From the NCBI GenBank assembly GCA_000507305.1, contig DF240165.1:108160-172159 (forward strand): a DNA stretch of 64,000 bases. The letters are read 5' to 3'. The translations under genes were made by a program, and so were the position numbers. This document shows positions 9,967 to 18,284 of this stretch, piece by piece. The number at the start of each line of letters is the position of its first letter. The stretch's first letter is position 1. This DNA is from Breviolum minutum Mf 1.05b.01. Taxonomy: Eukaryota > Sar > Dinophyceae > Suessiales > Symbiodiniaceae. The notes beneath the pieces are model-generated. The model saw only the letters and a program-made list of their open reading frames with translations. It was not told the origin of the DNA and searched no databases.

Positions 9967-9994
9967 ATAGAAAAATAGTAAGTATTGTAAAAGG
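9967..9994. repeat. 28-bp direct repeat, copy 2
   Basis: Identical to 7491-7518. It separates the LRR fragment from the coiled-coil/GRP gene. Confidence 0.75.
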
Positions 9995-10056
9995 GTCGTC
10001 CTGCGCAGTAATTTTCGCAAAATAGTTTTATAGAAAATTTTGTGAAAACACTAATT

Positions 10057-10431
10057 AAAAAAGAACATACTTATCACCCTGCTTTTCAATACCGTAGTAT
10101 TCTAGTGTGGCAACCTTGGGCTGTTTAATCTTATTCTCGTTTAACACTTTCAGGTATTGTACCCTTTTACTATCAAAGTCACCGACAGGACGTCCTATCT
10201 GTTTTTCTCAAAAATGTTATTAATGTTTTCTTTCTCTTCTTCTGGTGTTTTCTCTACAGGTTTTGTATTGTCTAGCTTTTCCATCAACTTCTCAATAGAA
10301 AACATCAAGGCCTTAACATTTTTGTTCAACACGTTTATCTTACTTGAAAGTTTAGTTGTCTCATTTTCACTATCTAACTCAACCATGTTTAAAAAACTAG
10401 ATATATATTTATTTATTAAATGTTTATTCAT
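10057..10431 (-). pseudogene. Coiled-coil protein with C-terminal GRP motif, one frameshift
   Basis: ATG at 10431 opens a helical, lysine/glutamate-rich segment (KLSSKINVLNKNVKALMFSI...). The frame stops at 10195, but the next frame at once continues with GRPVGDFDSKRVQYLKVLNE and ends EKQGDKYVLF at a TAA near 10057. One indel therefore splits a protein of about 125 residues. GRP followed by basic residues can act as an AT-hook-like DNA contact, but this is inference. Codons are strongly A/T-ending, more so than in the zinc-ribbon gene upstream. Confidence 0.5.
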
Positions 10432-10470
10432 ACATTTCCATCCTAAAATTCTACTCTTTAGGTCATTTTC

Positions 10471-11547
10471 TCAGTCTAAACCTTCTACCCTTAAGAATGG
10501 TTTACTACGTGGTGTTCCCATAACATCTTGTATCATCTCATATTTTCTTTGTTCTTCATTTTGAGGAGGTGTAGTAATGCTATTGAATGAGAAGCTTATT
10601 GAATGGTCTTCACTGTCTAGCTTTATCTCTCCATTATCATCTCTACTTACATTCATAGTCTTATCATTCCTACTCAACTTGAACGAGCAACCATTACACC
10701 TACACTTTACGCCTTTAGGGTTTATCTCTATAGAGTTTTGGAATAACAACTTACAATTACAGTGGGGACAATTAAAAGATGTATCCTTACTCCTCATTCT
10801 TTTCTCTTCGTCTATTTTAACAACTTTAGTTTCTTCATCGGATGCCAACTTCATGGCCTTGCCACTGAATGGAACGAAATCACGAGTAGGTGGGCTGGAC
10901 GAAGATGCCACAACAAGTGAAGGTGGCGGAAGGGGCGCATATCCACCTCGTTGCATCAAATCATCCCACTTGTTGGCAACCATCTCAACAAGTCTGTCTT
11001 TTGTCACCCAAGTCTCCGCACCACTGCACCGTGCGACAAGGCCAACATGGCCTAACATGGCATCAAGTGTCTTCTTTGACACCTCATTCAAGACATTCAT
11101 GAAGGCATCGTAAGGCTCTTTGGTGATGACACTAGAAGAGGATTTGAACTCAATAATGCCAAAGCGCTTCAACTTGTCAGTCCAAGTTGGATAGTGCACC
11201 CTGAACAAAAAGAATGCCTGTGCCTTCCGACGCAGGAGGCGGTGTCTCCATGTCAAAGACTTCATTCGTTCCCATCATCCCTTGGATTTCTGCAAGGATG
11301 TTGTTCCAATTCCTGTGGGCATGCCCAGCAAACCATCCTTCTTCTCTGTCTTGTTGAACTTGACTTCGCCCATCCTCAACAACTGTTTCAAACCATCTTT
11401 GCCAACATTGGCAAATGCAGTCTTGACAGTATTGCCACAGACATGCTTTGCAGTCAAGTCTTCAACCGGAAGGTTGAGAAAACCATCCAGCGAACCATTC
11501 CACATCGGAACCATACCGTGCTCGTCGCGAGCAAAGATGATGGCCAT
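10471..11547 (-). pseudogene. Zinc-ribbon protein of the TIR element, interrupted
   Basis: ATG at 11547 (MAIIFARDEHGMVPMWNGSL) starts a frame that hits TGA at 11275-11277 and resumes in the same frame to a stop at 10471. Around 11190-11310 another frame also reads well (FAGHAHRNWNNILAEIQGMM), so either a nonsense mutation, two compensating indels or a small intron is involved. The C-terminal half has a zinc-ribbon-like cluster, CPHCNCK...VKCRCNGCSF, at roughly 10790-10680. Total about 355 codons. It is the first gene on the minus strand and the most intact in the element. DNA-binding is the obvious inference; no known family assigned. Confidence 0.5.
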
Positions 11548-11784
11548 GATTGAAACTTACACAGGCTTCACGCGAACGAATTGCTCTGAAAAAAAATTGA
11601 GAAAAAAGGATGCACATGTGCTCGCTTCAGCAAGCGTCTGGTTGAAAGAATGGCCAAATGTCAAGTCTTGAAAAAAAAGGAAACTTCACTCTACCCACCA
11701 CCACCAAACGCACGCCTCACCAATGGTGAGGTTGATGACAAGAAAAATTGAGATAACAGACCTCCGCGGTGGAGGGAGAATGTG

Positions 11785-11962
11785 AAAAATGTTTTTTACT
11801 AACCTATTTTCCTATGAGATGCCTTGGGGCATAGTTCGTTGCTCTGATATGTTAAGAAAAATGTTAATATGATTTTGGGGGGAAATGTCCCTATGTAGTT
11901 ATGAAATATATTGGGGCGAAAATCGCGACAACCAACCTACCCCCAAGGCCTCCCTCTACTCT
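11785..11962. repeat. Right terminal inverted repeat of the 5.1-kb element
   Basis: Inverse complement of 6861-7045 with few changes; the outer 110 bp is almost identical. It contains GGGGCGAAAATCGCGACAAC near the tip. Flanked on the right by TTA. Confidence 0.8.
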
Positions 11963-12356
11963 TAGGGAGAGTAGGTTGACTAGCCATGAAGAACACATAA
12001 TTCAAGTAGATATATCTGTATATATATATATATATCTTCCTTCAACCTCACTAAATAACGGGTATAAAACAAGTTACATAACCCATTTTTGTGTTGAGAA
12101 AACCAACTGCCATCCCCTTTCAAAAAACCAAGTCCTTAGACTCCGCCTTGGGGCGGATTTTTGTCTTTCCGCACCTTCACGGTTGATTTTTTTGAGGGTG
12201 AAACGCGCGCAGGTTGGCTGCTTTTTGACAAAAGGCGACCCAAACAAAACAACAATTTCTGGAAACAAAAAATGCTGGTGTATATTATGTGAATCAAAGG
12301 GAAACAAACATTGAAATTGAATACAACACCGGGGTATTTGTAAAATGTTTGGATGT
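11963..12356. other. Non-coding stretch
   Basis: AT microsatellite at about 12016-12034. The remainder shows no repeat family and no convincing exon. Confidence 0.35.
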
Positions 12357-12501
12357 CTACAAGGTGGGGCCCCCCTACTACTGTAATTGTAAATGGAGTT
12401 ATTTCATCCCTATAAATGTTGTTTATAAATTGGGTTTACCTCGGGTTATTACACCCCTACAATAATCCTACTTATAGCTGGTAGGGGCCCATTTTGTCGG
12501 A
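12357..12501. repeat. Family G foldback, inverted copy
   Basis: CTACAAGGTGGGGCCCCCCTAC ... TAGCTGGTAGGGGCCCATTTTG. Opposite orientation to the copies at 4.6-5.1 kb. Confidence 0.75.
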
Positions 12502-12835
12502 TTATTTATGGTAGCAGTCACGGTGGATGATAGTTATAACCATGGCCTCGGGGGCATCCCACCTTGTAGGAGATCCTATCGGGTCGCCTGAGTCGTAGCA
12601 GATCCAACCATTAAGATTCCGGGGCAATGGCTGCCCATCGTTGAAAAAATACCCAAAAACCGACCGGAATCGAATCCATGGAAAAATGCAAGGTATTTAC
12701 ATAAGTGATATCCATGAATGGTTGATGTTTATCTGTTGATATATGGTAAATTAGTAGGTATAAGATATGCCCAAAATTACATGGAACATCCTGAGATGAT
12801 CCGATTTGCTACGACTAAACATCCATCGATTGCAG

Positions 12836-12937
12836 CCATCGCTTGGTTTGTTTTCGGCACCGAGGTACCGTGCATTCCGTGTGAAACGCACTGAAGCGGT
12901 CAGCACGGTGGTCGAAGCTTTCCAACAGTACCCATAG
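12836..12937 (+). CDS. Probable terminal exon, unknown protein
   Basis: After CATCGATTGCAG| the frame PSLGLFSAPRYRAFRVKRTE...VVEAFQQYP ends at TAG. The 33 codons have normal composition and higher G/C than the flanks. It is bounded downstream by a dispersed AGGTAAATATACCATAGATGG repeat (about 12951-13022). No family recognised. Confidence 0.4.
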   Translation, partial: PSLGLFSAPRYRAFRVKRTEAVSTVVEAFQQYP

Positions 12938-12949
12938 CATCCATGGGAC

Positions 12950-13120
12950 TGGTGTGTATACCTACATTTGGTTGATTTTATGGTAAATGTAGGTAAATAT
13001 ACCATAGATGGATGCTATGGGCTATGGTTGAGTTGTGATCGTCGTCGATCTAGTGAAACTTCTTATAGAAGAAGCTTGGTAAATGTAGGTAAATTTTAAA
13101 CCACAAATGGATCCTACGGG
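12950..13120. repeat. GTAGGTAAAT-type inverted repeat
   Basis: TACCTACATTTGGTTGATTTTATGG / TAAATGTAGGTA pairs, followed by a second GGTAAATGTAGGTAAATTTT at 13079. Related pieces lie at 28655-28730 and 51510-51545. They usually end in ATGGATGC/CTATGGG. Confidence 0.5.
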
Positions 13121-13213
13121 TTAAAAAAATCTTGTGTTTGTCGTGGTGGTTTTTTAATTGTTGTCTTTGTCCCATTAAAAAAAAATCCAGCAAAGATCCA
13201 GCAAAGGAGTGTG

Positions 13214-13333
13214 CTAGGGTGTCCATGGAAGTTCGTAGCTAGTTAGTAAGTTGGTTTATGACCCATTTAGGGGACTTACACCCTACTTATACAGGGGCAT
13301 TATCCACTTACTAAGTATCATGGACATCCCAGT
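13214..13333. repeat. Family C foldback, full copy
   Basis: CTAGGGTGTCCATGGAAGTT ... TTAGTAAGTTGGTTTATGACCC ... ACTTACTAAG...TGGACATCCCAGT. A good reference copy of the family. Confidence 0.8.
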
Positions 13334-13596
13334 GGTGTCTTTTAGCCGGCTAAAAGGAAGATAGCAACTAAAAATTTGAACCCTCAGAATCAGCTAAAAC
13401 GACCCTCCAATTGGGGGAAGGTGGATGAACCTGTTTTTCGCAAGGGTGTTTTTGGGTCCTCAAAATGTCACCATTTTTTTAGGTCCCAGGATTGTTGGGC
13501 TTGTAAAGGACATGGAAACATTTGCTGCGATGCTGTTTTTTTAGTCCAGTTGTTTGGTTACAAGTTGTTCAAAAAGAGTCACTACCAAATCTGAAT

Positions 13597-13697
13597 CTAG
13601 TTGGTGGTTGAACCAACCCATTTGAAAAATATTCGTCAAAATGGGAATCTTCCCAAAATAGGGATGAAAATAAACAATACTTGAAACCACCACCTAG
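13597..13697. repeat. Family A foldback
   Basis: CTAGTTGGTGGTTGAACC ... AATACTTGAAACCACCACCTAG, with the conserved loop GAATCTTCCCAAAATAGGG. Confidence 0.8.
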
Positions 13698-13811
13698 TGA
13701 TGTGATGATGTTGGATCCTAAAAATCGGCCCCGGCCTTGACAGCCAGCCTTCTTCAAAGGATAAAAACCTCCACGAAAAATATCTCCGATCTTCACATGA
13801 AAAATCCACAC

Positions 13812-13846
13812 CGAAAATCCACAAAAGCTCCGGCGTTTTGTCCATG
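13812..13846 (-). CDS. Possible small exon following the exon at 14044-14217
   Basis: On the minus strand AGTGTCAG|CATGGACAAAAC opens the frame HGQNAGAFVDFR and stops at a GT donor (TTTCG|GTGTGG). It is in phase with the upstream exon, which ends at a codon boundary. Very short, so the call depends wholly on that phase match. Confidence 0.3.
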
Positions 13847-14043
13847 CTGACACTTATCTATGCATTGATGGTCCCACCGTGGCATCTTTTAACAACCCAA
13901 AAAAAAACATCTGAATTGAAATCCTGGCTCGGCTTTGAAACGCCCCCACTAAAAAATAGGTTGATCTAGAATTCTTGAAATCTAAGATGGACATAGATGG
14001 CGATAGCCCAAAATTACCATACTTGAATTTAGGACGTCTTTAC

Positions 14044-14217
14044 CTGTTCCACATTCCGCACCCATCCTTTTTGTAAAGTCAAATTTCCAGTGGGCTGGGC
14101 TTTATTTAAGAAAAGTTCCCCCTCAGGCTTGCCAAATTCGAGCAATCTAGAAGCATGACATCGAAGAGTGCCAATGACACTCTGGCCGATGCTAAAGTTG
14201 GGAAAATGATGATCCAT
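14044..14217 (-). CDS. Probable first exon, unknown protein
   Basis: From ATG at 14217 (MDHHFPNFSIGQSVIGTLRC) the frame runs 58 codons to a consensus donor GAACAG|GTAAAG at 14044/14043. The peptide ends NLTLQKGWVRNVEQ. Composition is coding-like and no repeat overlaps it. AG sits five bases before the ATG, so it might also be an internal exon. No family recognised. Confidence 0.5.
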
Positions 14218-14275
14218 TGCTCAGGAATGCTGATCACTGAGCACAGCCCAGCGTCATGTATACTTTATCTGCCAG

Positions 14276-14377
14276 ATTGGACCATCAAATGAGACGCCTC
14301 TCCAAATTCTAATTTTGAAGATGCGGGGACATCATGCACTCAGCATGAGTCGCACCGCGCTTGACTTGATGGAATAG
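14276..14377 (+). CDS. Possible terminal exon, plus strand
   Basis: TTTATCTGCCAG| is a good acceptor; the frame reads IGPSNETPLQILILKMRGHH ... RTALDLME and ends TAG. It lies 58 bp from the minus-strand exon above and on the other strand, so at most one of the two gene models may be real, unless two genes meet here. Confidence 0.35.
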   Translation: MGPSNETPLQILILKMRGHHALSMSRTALDLME

Positions 14378-14816
14378 GGGACTTAAGGGGGAAGGGTGAC
14401 GAATTGCTTTTGTGGGAGTCTCATGCAGCTTAAACAGAAACAGGACTTGTGAAACAAAGGTTGTGGATACTGTGCAGGTTCCTAGACATCCAGGGCCACC
14501 TGCTGAGGTTCTTTATTTGGACCCCCCCAAAAAATATACCTAAAACACCAAACCAGAGAATGTATCTGGACGTCATAGGGGATCTTTCAAAAGGATTTCT
14601 TATCGAACTCCGTCATGTTCTGTTTCATTTGGGGTCCACAAACTCCAACTTCCCAGAACGAATCTGGTGATTTTTGACCAGGATTCACCCCAAAAAAAAA
14701 CCAAGATCACCGATGGGTTAATTGTCAAATCAGGTGATTTGACACTAAAAATTCGAAGTTCGACATGGACGAGGCCATGCCAGTCTTTTCAACGTCGCTT
14801 CAAAACAAAACTCGTA

Positions 14817-14921
14817 TTACCCTCTGGTAAACAAACACAACAATGGAAAATGGACCCTTTGAAGATGTATTTCCCATTGAACATGGGATATTCCATTGCT
14901 ATGTTTGTTTACCAAAGGGTA
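14817..14921. repeat. Family E foldback, full copy
   Basis: TACCCTCTGGTAAACAAACA ... TGTTTGTTTACCAAAGGGTA. Near-perfect arms, TA at both ends. Confidence 0.85.
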
Positions 14922-14927
14922 CTAAGG

Positions 14928-15060
14928 GAATCTAAGGCCCCCCTTTGAAAGAAAGTCCTAAGAATGCGAAATTAAGGGATCATGGTGCTTAGTAAACTCT
15001 CAATAAGGTCGGCTATTTCTTGCGGGAAATGTGGCATTGGGGGGGAGGTACTCTTAGATT
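14928..15060. repeat. Family H element
   Basis: GGGAATCTAAGGCCCCCC ... AATGTGGCATTGGGGGGGAGGTACTCTTAGATTT. It lies directly between a family E and a family A copy. Confidence 0.6.
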
Positions 15061-15062
15061 TC

Positions 15063-15164
15063 TGGTTGGTGGTTGGACCAATCCATTTCAAAAATATTGG
15101 TCAAATTGGATCATTTCCCCAGGGTTCGGGGTGAAATTTTAAAAAAAAATTGGAAACCACCTAG
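15063..15164. repeat. Family A foldback
   Basis: TGGTTGGTGGTTGGACC ... AATTGGAAACCACCTAG. Third member of a three-element row (E, H, A) with under 10 bp between neighbours. Confidence 0.7.
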
Positions 15165-15199
15165 ATGTTCATGATATTAGTCACCCAACCGATTTTGTT

Positions 15200-15370
15200 T
15201 GCCCCCGCTATCCATAAAGACTAAGGCCACCTTACAATCGCAACTTGAAGAACACCACGTCGAGAAGGACGTAAGAGAGAAAGATCCAGCAAAGGAGTGG
15301 TTGTTTTTAGCGTTAAAAGAAAGACAGCAAAGAAAATGTTTAAGCCTAGGCTTCCAAACACCTTGTGAGG
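15200..15370 (+). CDS. Possible exon with helical segment
   Basis: The plus frame TKATLQSQLEEHHVEKDVRE continues as KDPAKEWLFLALKERQQRK and looks like an amphipathic helix. Splice edges are not clear (CATAAAG| upstream, no firm donor). The antisense frame is open too. Confidence 0.3.
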
Positions 15371-15708
15371 AGGTAATTGGACACCCAAAATAATTATCAA
15401 ATTGATTTTTTCTACATAAGTATCTTGTAAGTCCCTCAAATAGTTTGTAAACCAAGTAATTAACTAGTTATGTAGAAAAAATGAAGTTTTTTTGGGGCGA
15501 ACCTTCAGTTACCAAAGATAGGAAAAGAGCCTCAAACCATTAGCTGATTGAACTGATTTGTTTCTCCCGGATTTGTTTGATCAGGCTGATTTGATTCTTA
15601 AAGAAAAAAACATGCCATGTTCAAAGAATGAAAATCGATTGTTGCGTGGTCATCTTTTTAAGTCAAACCCTCCTTTCTTGCTGAATTCTGAATTCTCTCT
15701 TTCTTCAG

Positions 15709-15793
15709 GATGGCGAATCTTCTTCAAAACAATGATGGGCGCGTTTCGCAAAACGCAACAAATGCCCATCGATGGCGCTACTCCCTGCATCAG
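15709..15793 (+). CDS. Probable first coding exon (MANLLQNNDG...)
   Basis: A strong acceptor, CTCTCTTTCTTCAG|G, lies one base before ATG. The peptide MANLLQNNDGRVSQNATNAH runs on to CATCAG, where the next bases are GA. In dinoflagellates, GA and GC donors occur besides GT (known). In phase with the exon at 16000. The acceptor just ahead of the ATG could serve trans-splicing of a leader, which is inference. Confidence 0.45.
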
Positions 15794-15999
15794 GAAAAAA
15801 CCGGACCACACGTTTTTCCAGTTACACCCCCCAATTTTTTTTCACATATTTACCCCCCAAATGACATGTTTTTGGAAAATGTATCTGATATCTATCTCCT
15901 TTTCCAAATGATGGCATCATTTTTGGGTGCATTATCTATTCATCAAATTGCAGGGAGTCCTGGTTCCTAGGTTGCCCAAATGATGGTTTTTTTTACCAG

Positions 16000-16068
16000 G
16001 AAGAACTCCAAGAGCTGCTCGACCAAGTGCCCTTCTTGGACCAAAGACGGCACCTTGGGTCTCGCGCT
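16000..16068 (+). CDS. Probable second exon
   Basis: TTTTTTTTACCAG|GAAGAA opens EELQELLDQVPFLDQRRHLG in the phase left by the exon at 15709-15793. It ends near CGCTGGC|GTGACC. The alternative frame ends sooner. Helical, charged, unknown family. Confidence 0.4.
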
Positions 16069-16144
16069 GGCGTGACCTTTTTTCCCATGTCCCCTATCCC
16101 CAGAAACAGCCGGCTTTAAAAAAAGAAACGGAGGGTTGGGGTTG

Positions 16145-16147
16145 GGG

Positions 16148-16182
<35 letters not shown>

Positions 16183-16192
16183 GCTGTTGTTG
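16145..16192. repeat. TTG microsatellite
   Basis: About 14 TTG/GTT units with one CTG interruption. Confidence 0.95.
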
Positions 16193-16340
16193 ATACATAG
16201 ACCTCATGGTGTTTTTGGGTATGTAATACATACCCAAAAAACATGTTTAAAACGGAAATTGACCAGTTTTTAAGACTCTCCAACCAGTTTTAAAACAAAA
16301 AGAGAACAACTGGAAATTCTCAGATTTCACACCTACCTTT

Positions 16341-16449
16341 CTAGTTGGTGGTTTCAATTCAACCCAGTGGAAACATATGCTCGTCAAAATGGGTTCATCT
16401 TCCCCAATTTTTGGGGTGAAAATAAAACATATTTGAAACCACCACCTAG
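16341..16449. repeat. Family A foldback
   Basis: CTAGTTGGTGGTTTCAATTC ... CATATTTGAAACCACCACCTAG; outer arms perfect over 16 bp. Confidence 0.85.
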
Positions 16450-17098
16450 TCATTGTTGATTATAGTCCCTATATAACTGGGTAGTTTTTCATCCCTTATA
16501 TATCAACAGTTTATGAAGGGAACCCCTTTGGATTCCCCCTTTCTTTTCCTCAAAGCCTCAAATCCGCAGCCCTTTCCTAAAACTTCACCTCAGAAATTTG
16601 CTACGGACCGACCCGTTTTTTTCGGGCAAAATTTGAGCGCCATGTTCCAGTCAACAAACAACCGTGGGTTGAGTCCGCCACGATTCGCCCTATAAAAGGG
16701 GATATATACCCAATAAACACCAACTTTTTTCAGGTGAATGTGAGGTGGATTATTAAAATTGCCACTATTCACTATATAAGATGAATATTTGGGAAAGCTA
16801 AAATGAAGGCGCCCTCCATTTTTAAGGGGCCGGTAGCATCATTTTCCCTATGAGCTTGAGTCCAAGCAACTCCAATTTGTCGCCCAGGATCGTGATCAAC
16901 TCTTTTTGCAACGCCTGGCGGTCACTGCAACACTTTTTTTTTTTAGGGAACTCAACACAAATTGAAGGATTCTCAAGTTAGAATGGACAAATACGATATG
17001 AAAAATTATGAAGATATGTCTTGACATACATATTTAAAAACAACATATAATATCTATGTATCATGTATCTAAAAAACAAACTAATACGTGATATGGAG
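16450..17098. other. Mostly non-coding, one weak exon candidate
   Basis: On the minus strand at about 16905-16830, CAG|TGACCGCCAGGCG opens a coding-like frame (SDRQALQKELITILGDKLEL). The rest is A/T-rich with no recognised feature. Confidence 0.3.
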
Positions 17099-17290
17099 TT
17101 ACTTTTTGATTATGATTCTGCAATAATCAATGATGTTGCGTTGATTCTGAAGATTCAATGCTGAGTAGATGAGGTGCCTATTTTCAGTAGAACTCATAAT
17201 TTCTTGGAACATAGGAAAATCATAATGGAAAAAGAAAGCACATGGTTCCATCATTCTGGGCAAACTACTACAATCCCTCAACCCTATAAA
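17099..17290 (-). CDS. Possible terminal exon, unknown protein
   Basis: The minus frame (LRDCSSLPRMMEPCAFFFHY ... NIIDYCRIIIKK) ends at TAA after about 62 codons and looks like protein despite being A/T-rich. No clear acceptor. It lies 30 bp from the family C foldback that hosts the retroelement. Confidence 0.35.
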   Translation of the reverse strand, partial: FIGLRDCSSLPRMMEPCAFFFHYDFPMFQEIMSSTENRHLIYSALNLQNQRNIIDYCRIIIKK

Positions 17291-17322
17291 TGGGTATAAC
17301 TTGTCTAGGGAGTTATGTTGCT

Positions 17323-17407
17323 CCTGGGATGTCCAGGATGAAGTGATGGTAACAATCATTAGTAAGTGTGGTTTACAACCTATTTACGGGACTTACAACC
17401 TATTTAT
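17323..17407. repeat. Family C foldback, left half (retroelement target)
   Basis: CTGGGATGTCC ... TTAGTAAGTGTGGTTTACAACC ... ACTTACAACCTATTTAT. The matching right half is 23489-23540; the two together make one family C copy. Confidence 0.75.
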
Positions 17408-17567
17408 GACTCCCAAACGCCTCGCACCTTTTTTGGCCAGAGACACCACCAAGGTGCTGAAAGTTTGAATGTGATTTCACATAGGTCTGGGCATCTGCAA
17501 AGCCCACAGGATGAAACAGAAATGCCCACCACACTGAAAGCACAAAAATCAATTGCACCCAAGTCCC

Positions 17568-18284
17568 TTAATCGCGAGTTCCACGAAGTGCAATGGCCGC
17601 TATGATTGCAAATTTGGATACCAGTGCCAACGGATAAGGCTGAGCACGAAGTGTCCAAAAAACTCCATGGGCATCACGGCCTGAAAGGGCGAAATGCGGC
17701 CGTTTTGAATGTGAGCACTTTGAAAATGTGCCTTGACATCGCACTGCTAATGGAGAAATATCAATACCGTTATACAACAACCTGGTTGGTTTCTTCCAAA
17801 GCTCGCCATAGGCGCAAAAATCCAGATCAGCAATAGATGGAGAAAATTTTGCACTGAAGGAAACCAATGGAGGCATCTCCCATGCCATTGAAGACAGAGG
17901 ATTTTCCAGGATGTAAGGGGTAGAGGTTTTCTCACAAAGTGCTAATACTTTCATTGTAAATGCAAACAACTTGTTACCATCAGCCAGCTTCTTAGCATCA
18001 TTTTTCCTCAACTTGTCCAGCCCCCAAATACACTCTGAAGTACGGAGAGGAGGAGGTCCGATGCCATCAAAACGTCTAGCCCTTGAAAAAGTTGTACAAG
18101 GCATCCCCAACCAAATCAGAAGAATTCTACCCGACTGAATCCAGTTAAGAATATTGTGGCAAACAAATGGGTCCAAAACGTTGTGAGATGGAAAAAGATC
18201 AATGTCAACTGGAAACGCTGAAAGGCCCTGGTTTTGCAACGCTTGTGACACCCTTGCAGTTCCAGCAAAAATTTCCAGGCAAAA
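17568..18284 (-). other. Cytosine-C5 methyltransferase-like domain
   Basis: 238 residues with the order of a C5-methyltransferase: LEIFAGTARVSQAL (SAM-binding motif I), VDIDL (motif II), GMPCTTFSRAR (motif IV, candidate catalytic Cys), ILENPLSSMAW (motif VI, ENP instead of ENV) and CAYGELWKKPTRLLYN, like the YG..KPT segment of phage-type enzymes. It begins about 40 bp after the recombinase stop. DIRS elements usually carry a Dam-like adenine methyltransferase at this place (family knowledge), so a C5-type fold would be a replacement. Capture of cytosine methyltransferases by dinoflagellate retrotransposons has been reported. Activity untested. Confidence 0.55.

Larger units (their letters stand above)
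6861..11962 (-). mobile_element. 5.1-kb TIR element with multiple degraded genes
   Basis: Both ends begin GAGTAGAGGGAGGCCTTGG, and the inverted match continues inward for about 180 bp. The flanking TTA on each side (ACGTTA|GAGTAG and CTACTC|TTAGGG) looks like a 3-bp target duplication, as made by PIF/Harbinger-type transposases. No DDE transposase is visible. All recognisable genes run on the minus strand: zinc-ribbon protein, coiled-coil/GRP protein, LRR fragment, a large unknown protein and a CxCG-type zinc finger. The zinc finger resembles finger domains common in algal large DNA viruses and virophage/Polinton-like elements, but 5.1 kb is far too short for those. I infer a decayed, probably non-autonomous element or a deletion derivative of something larger. 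Confidence 0.75.
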
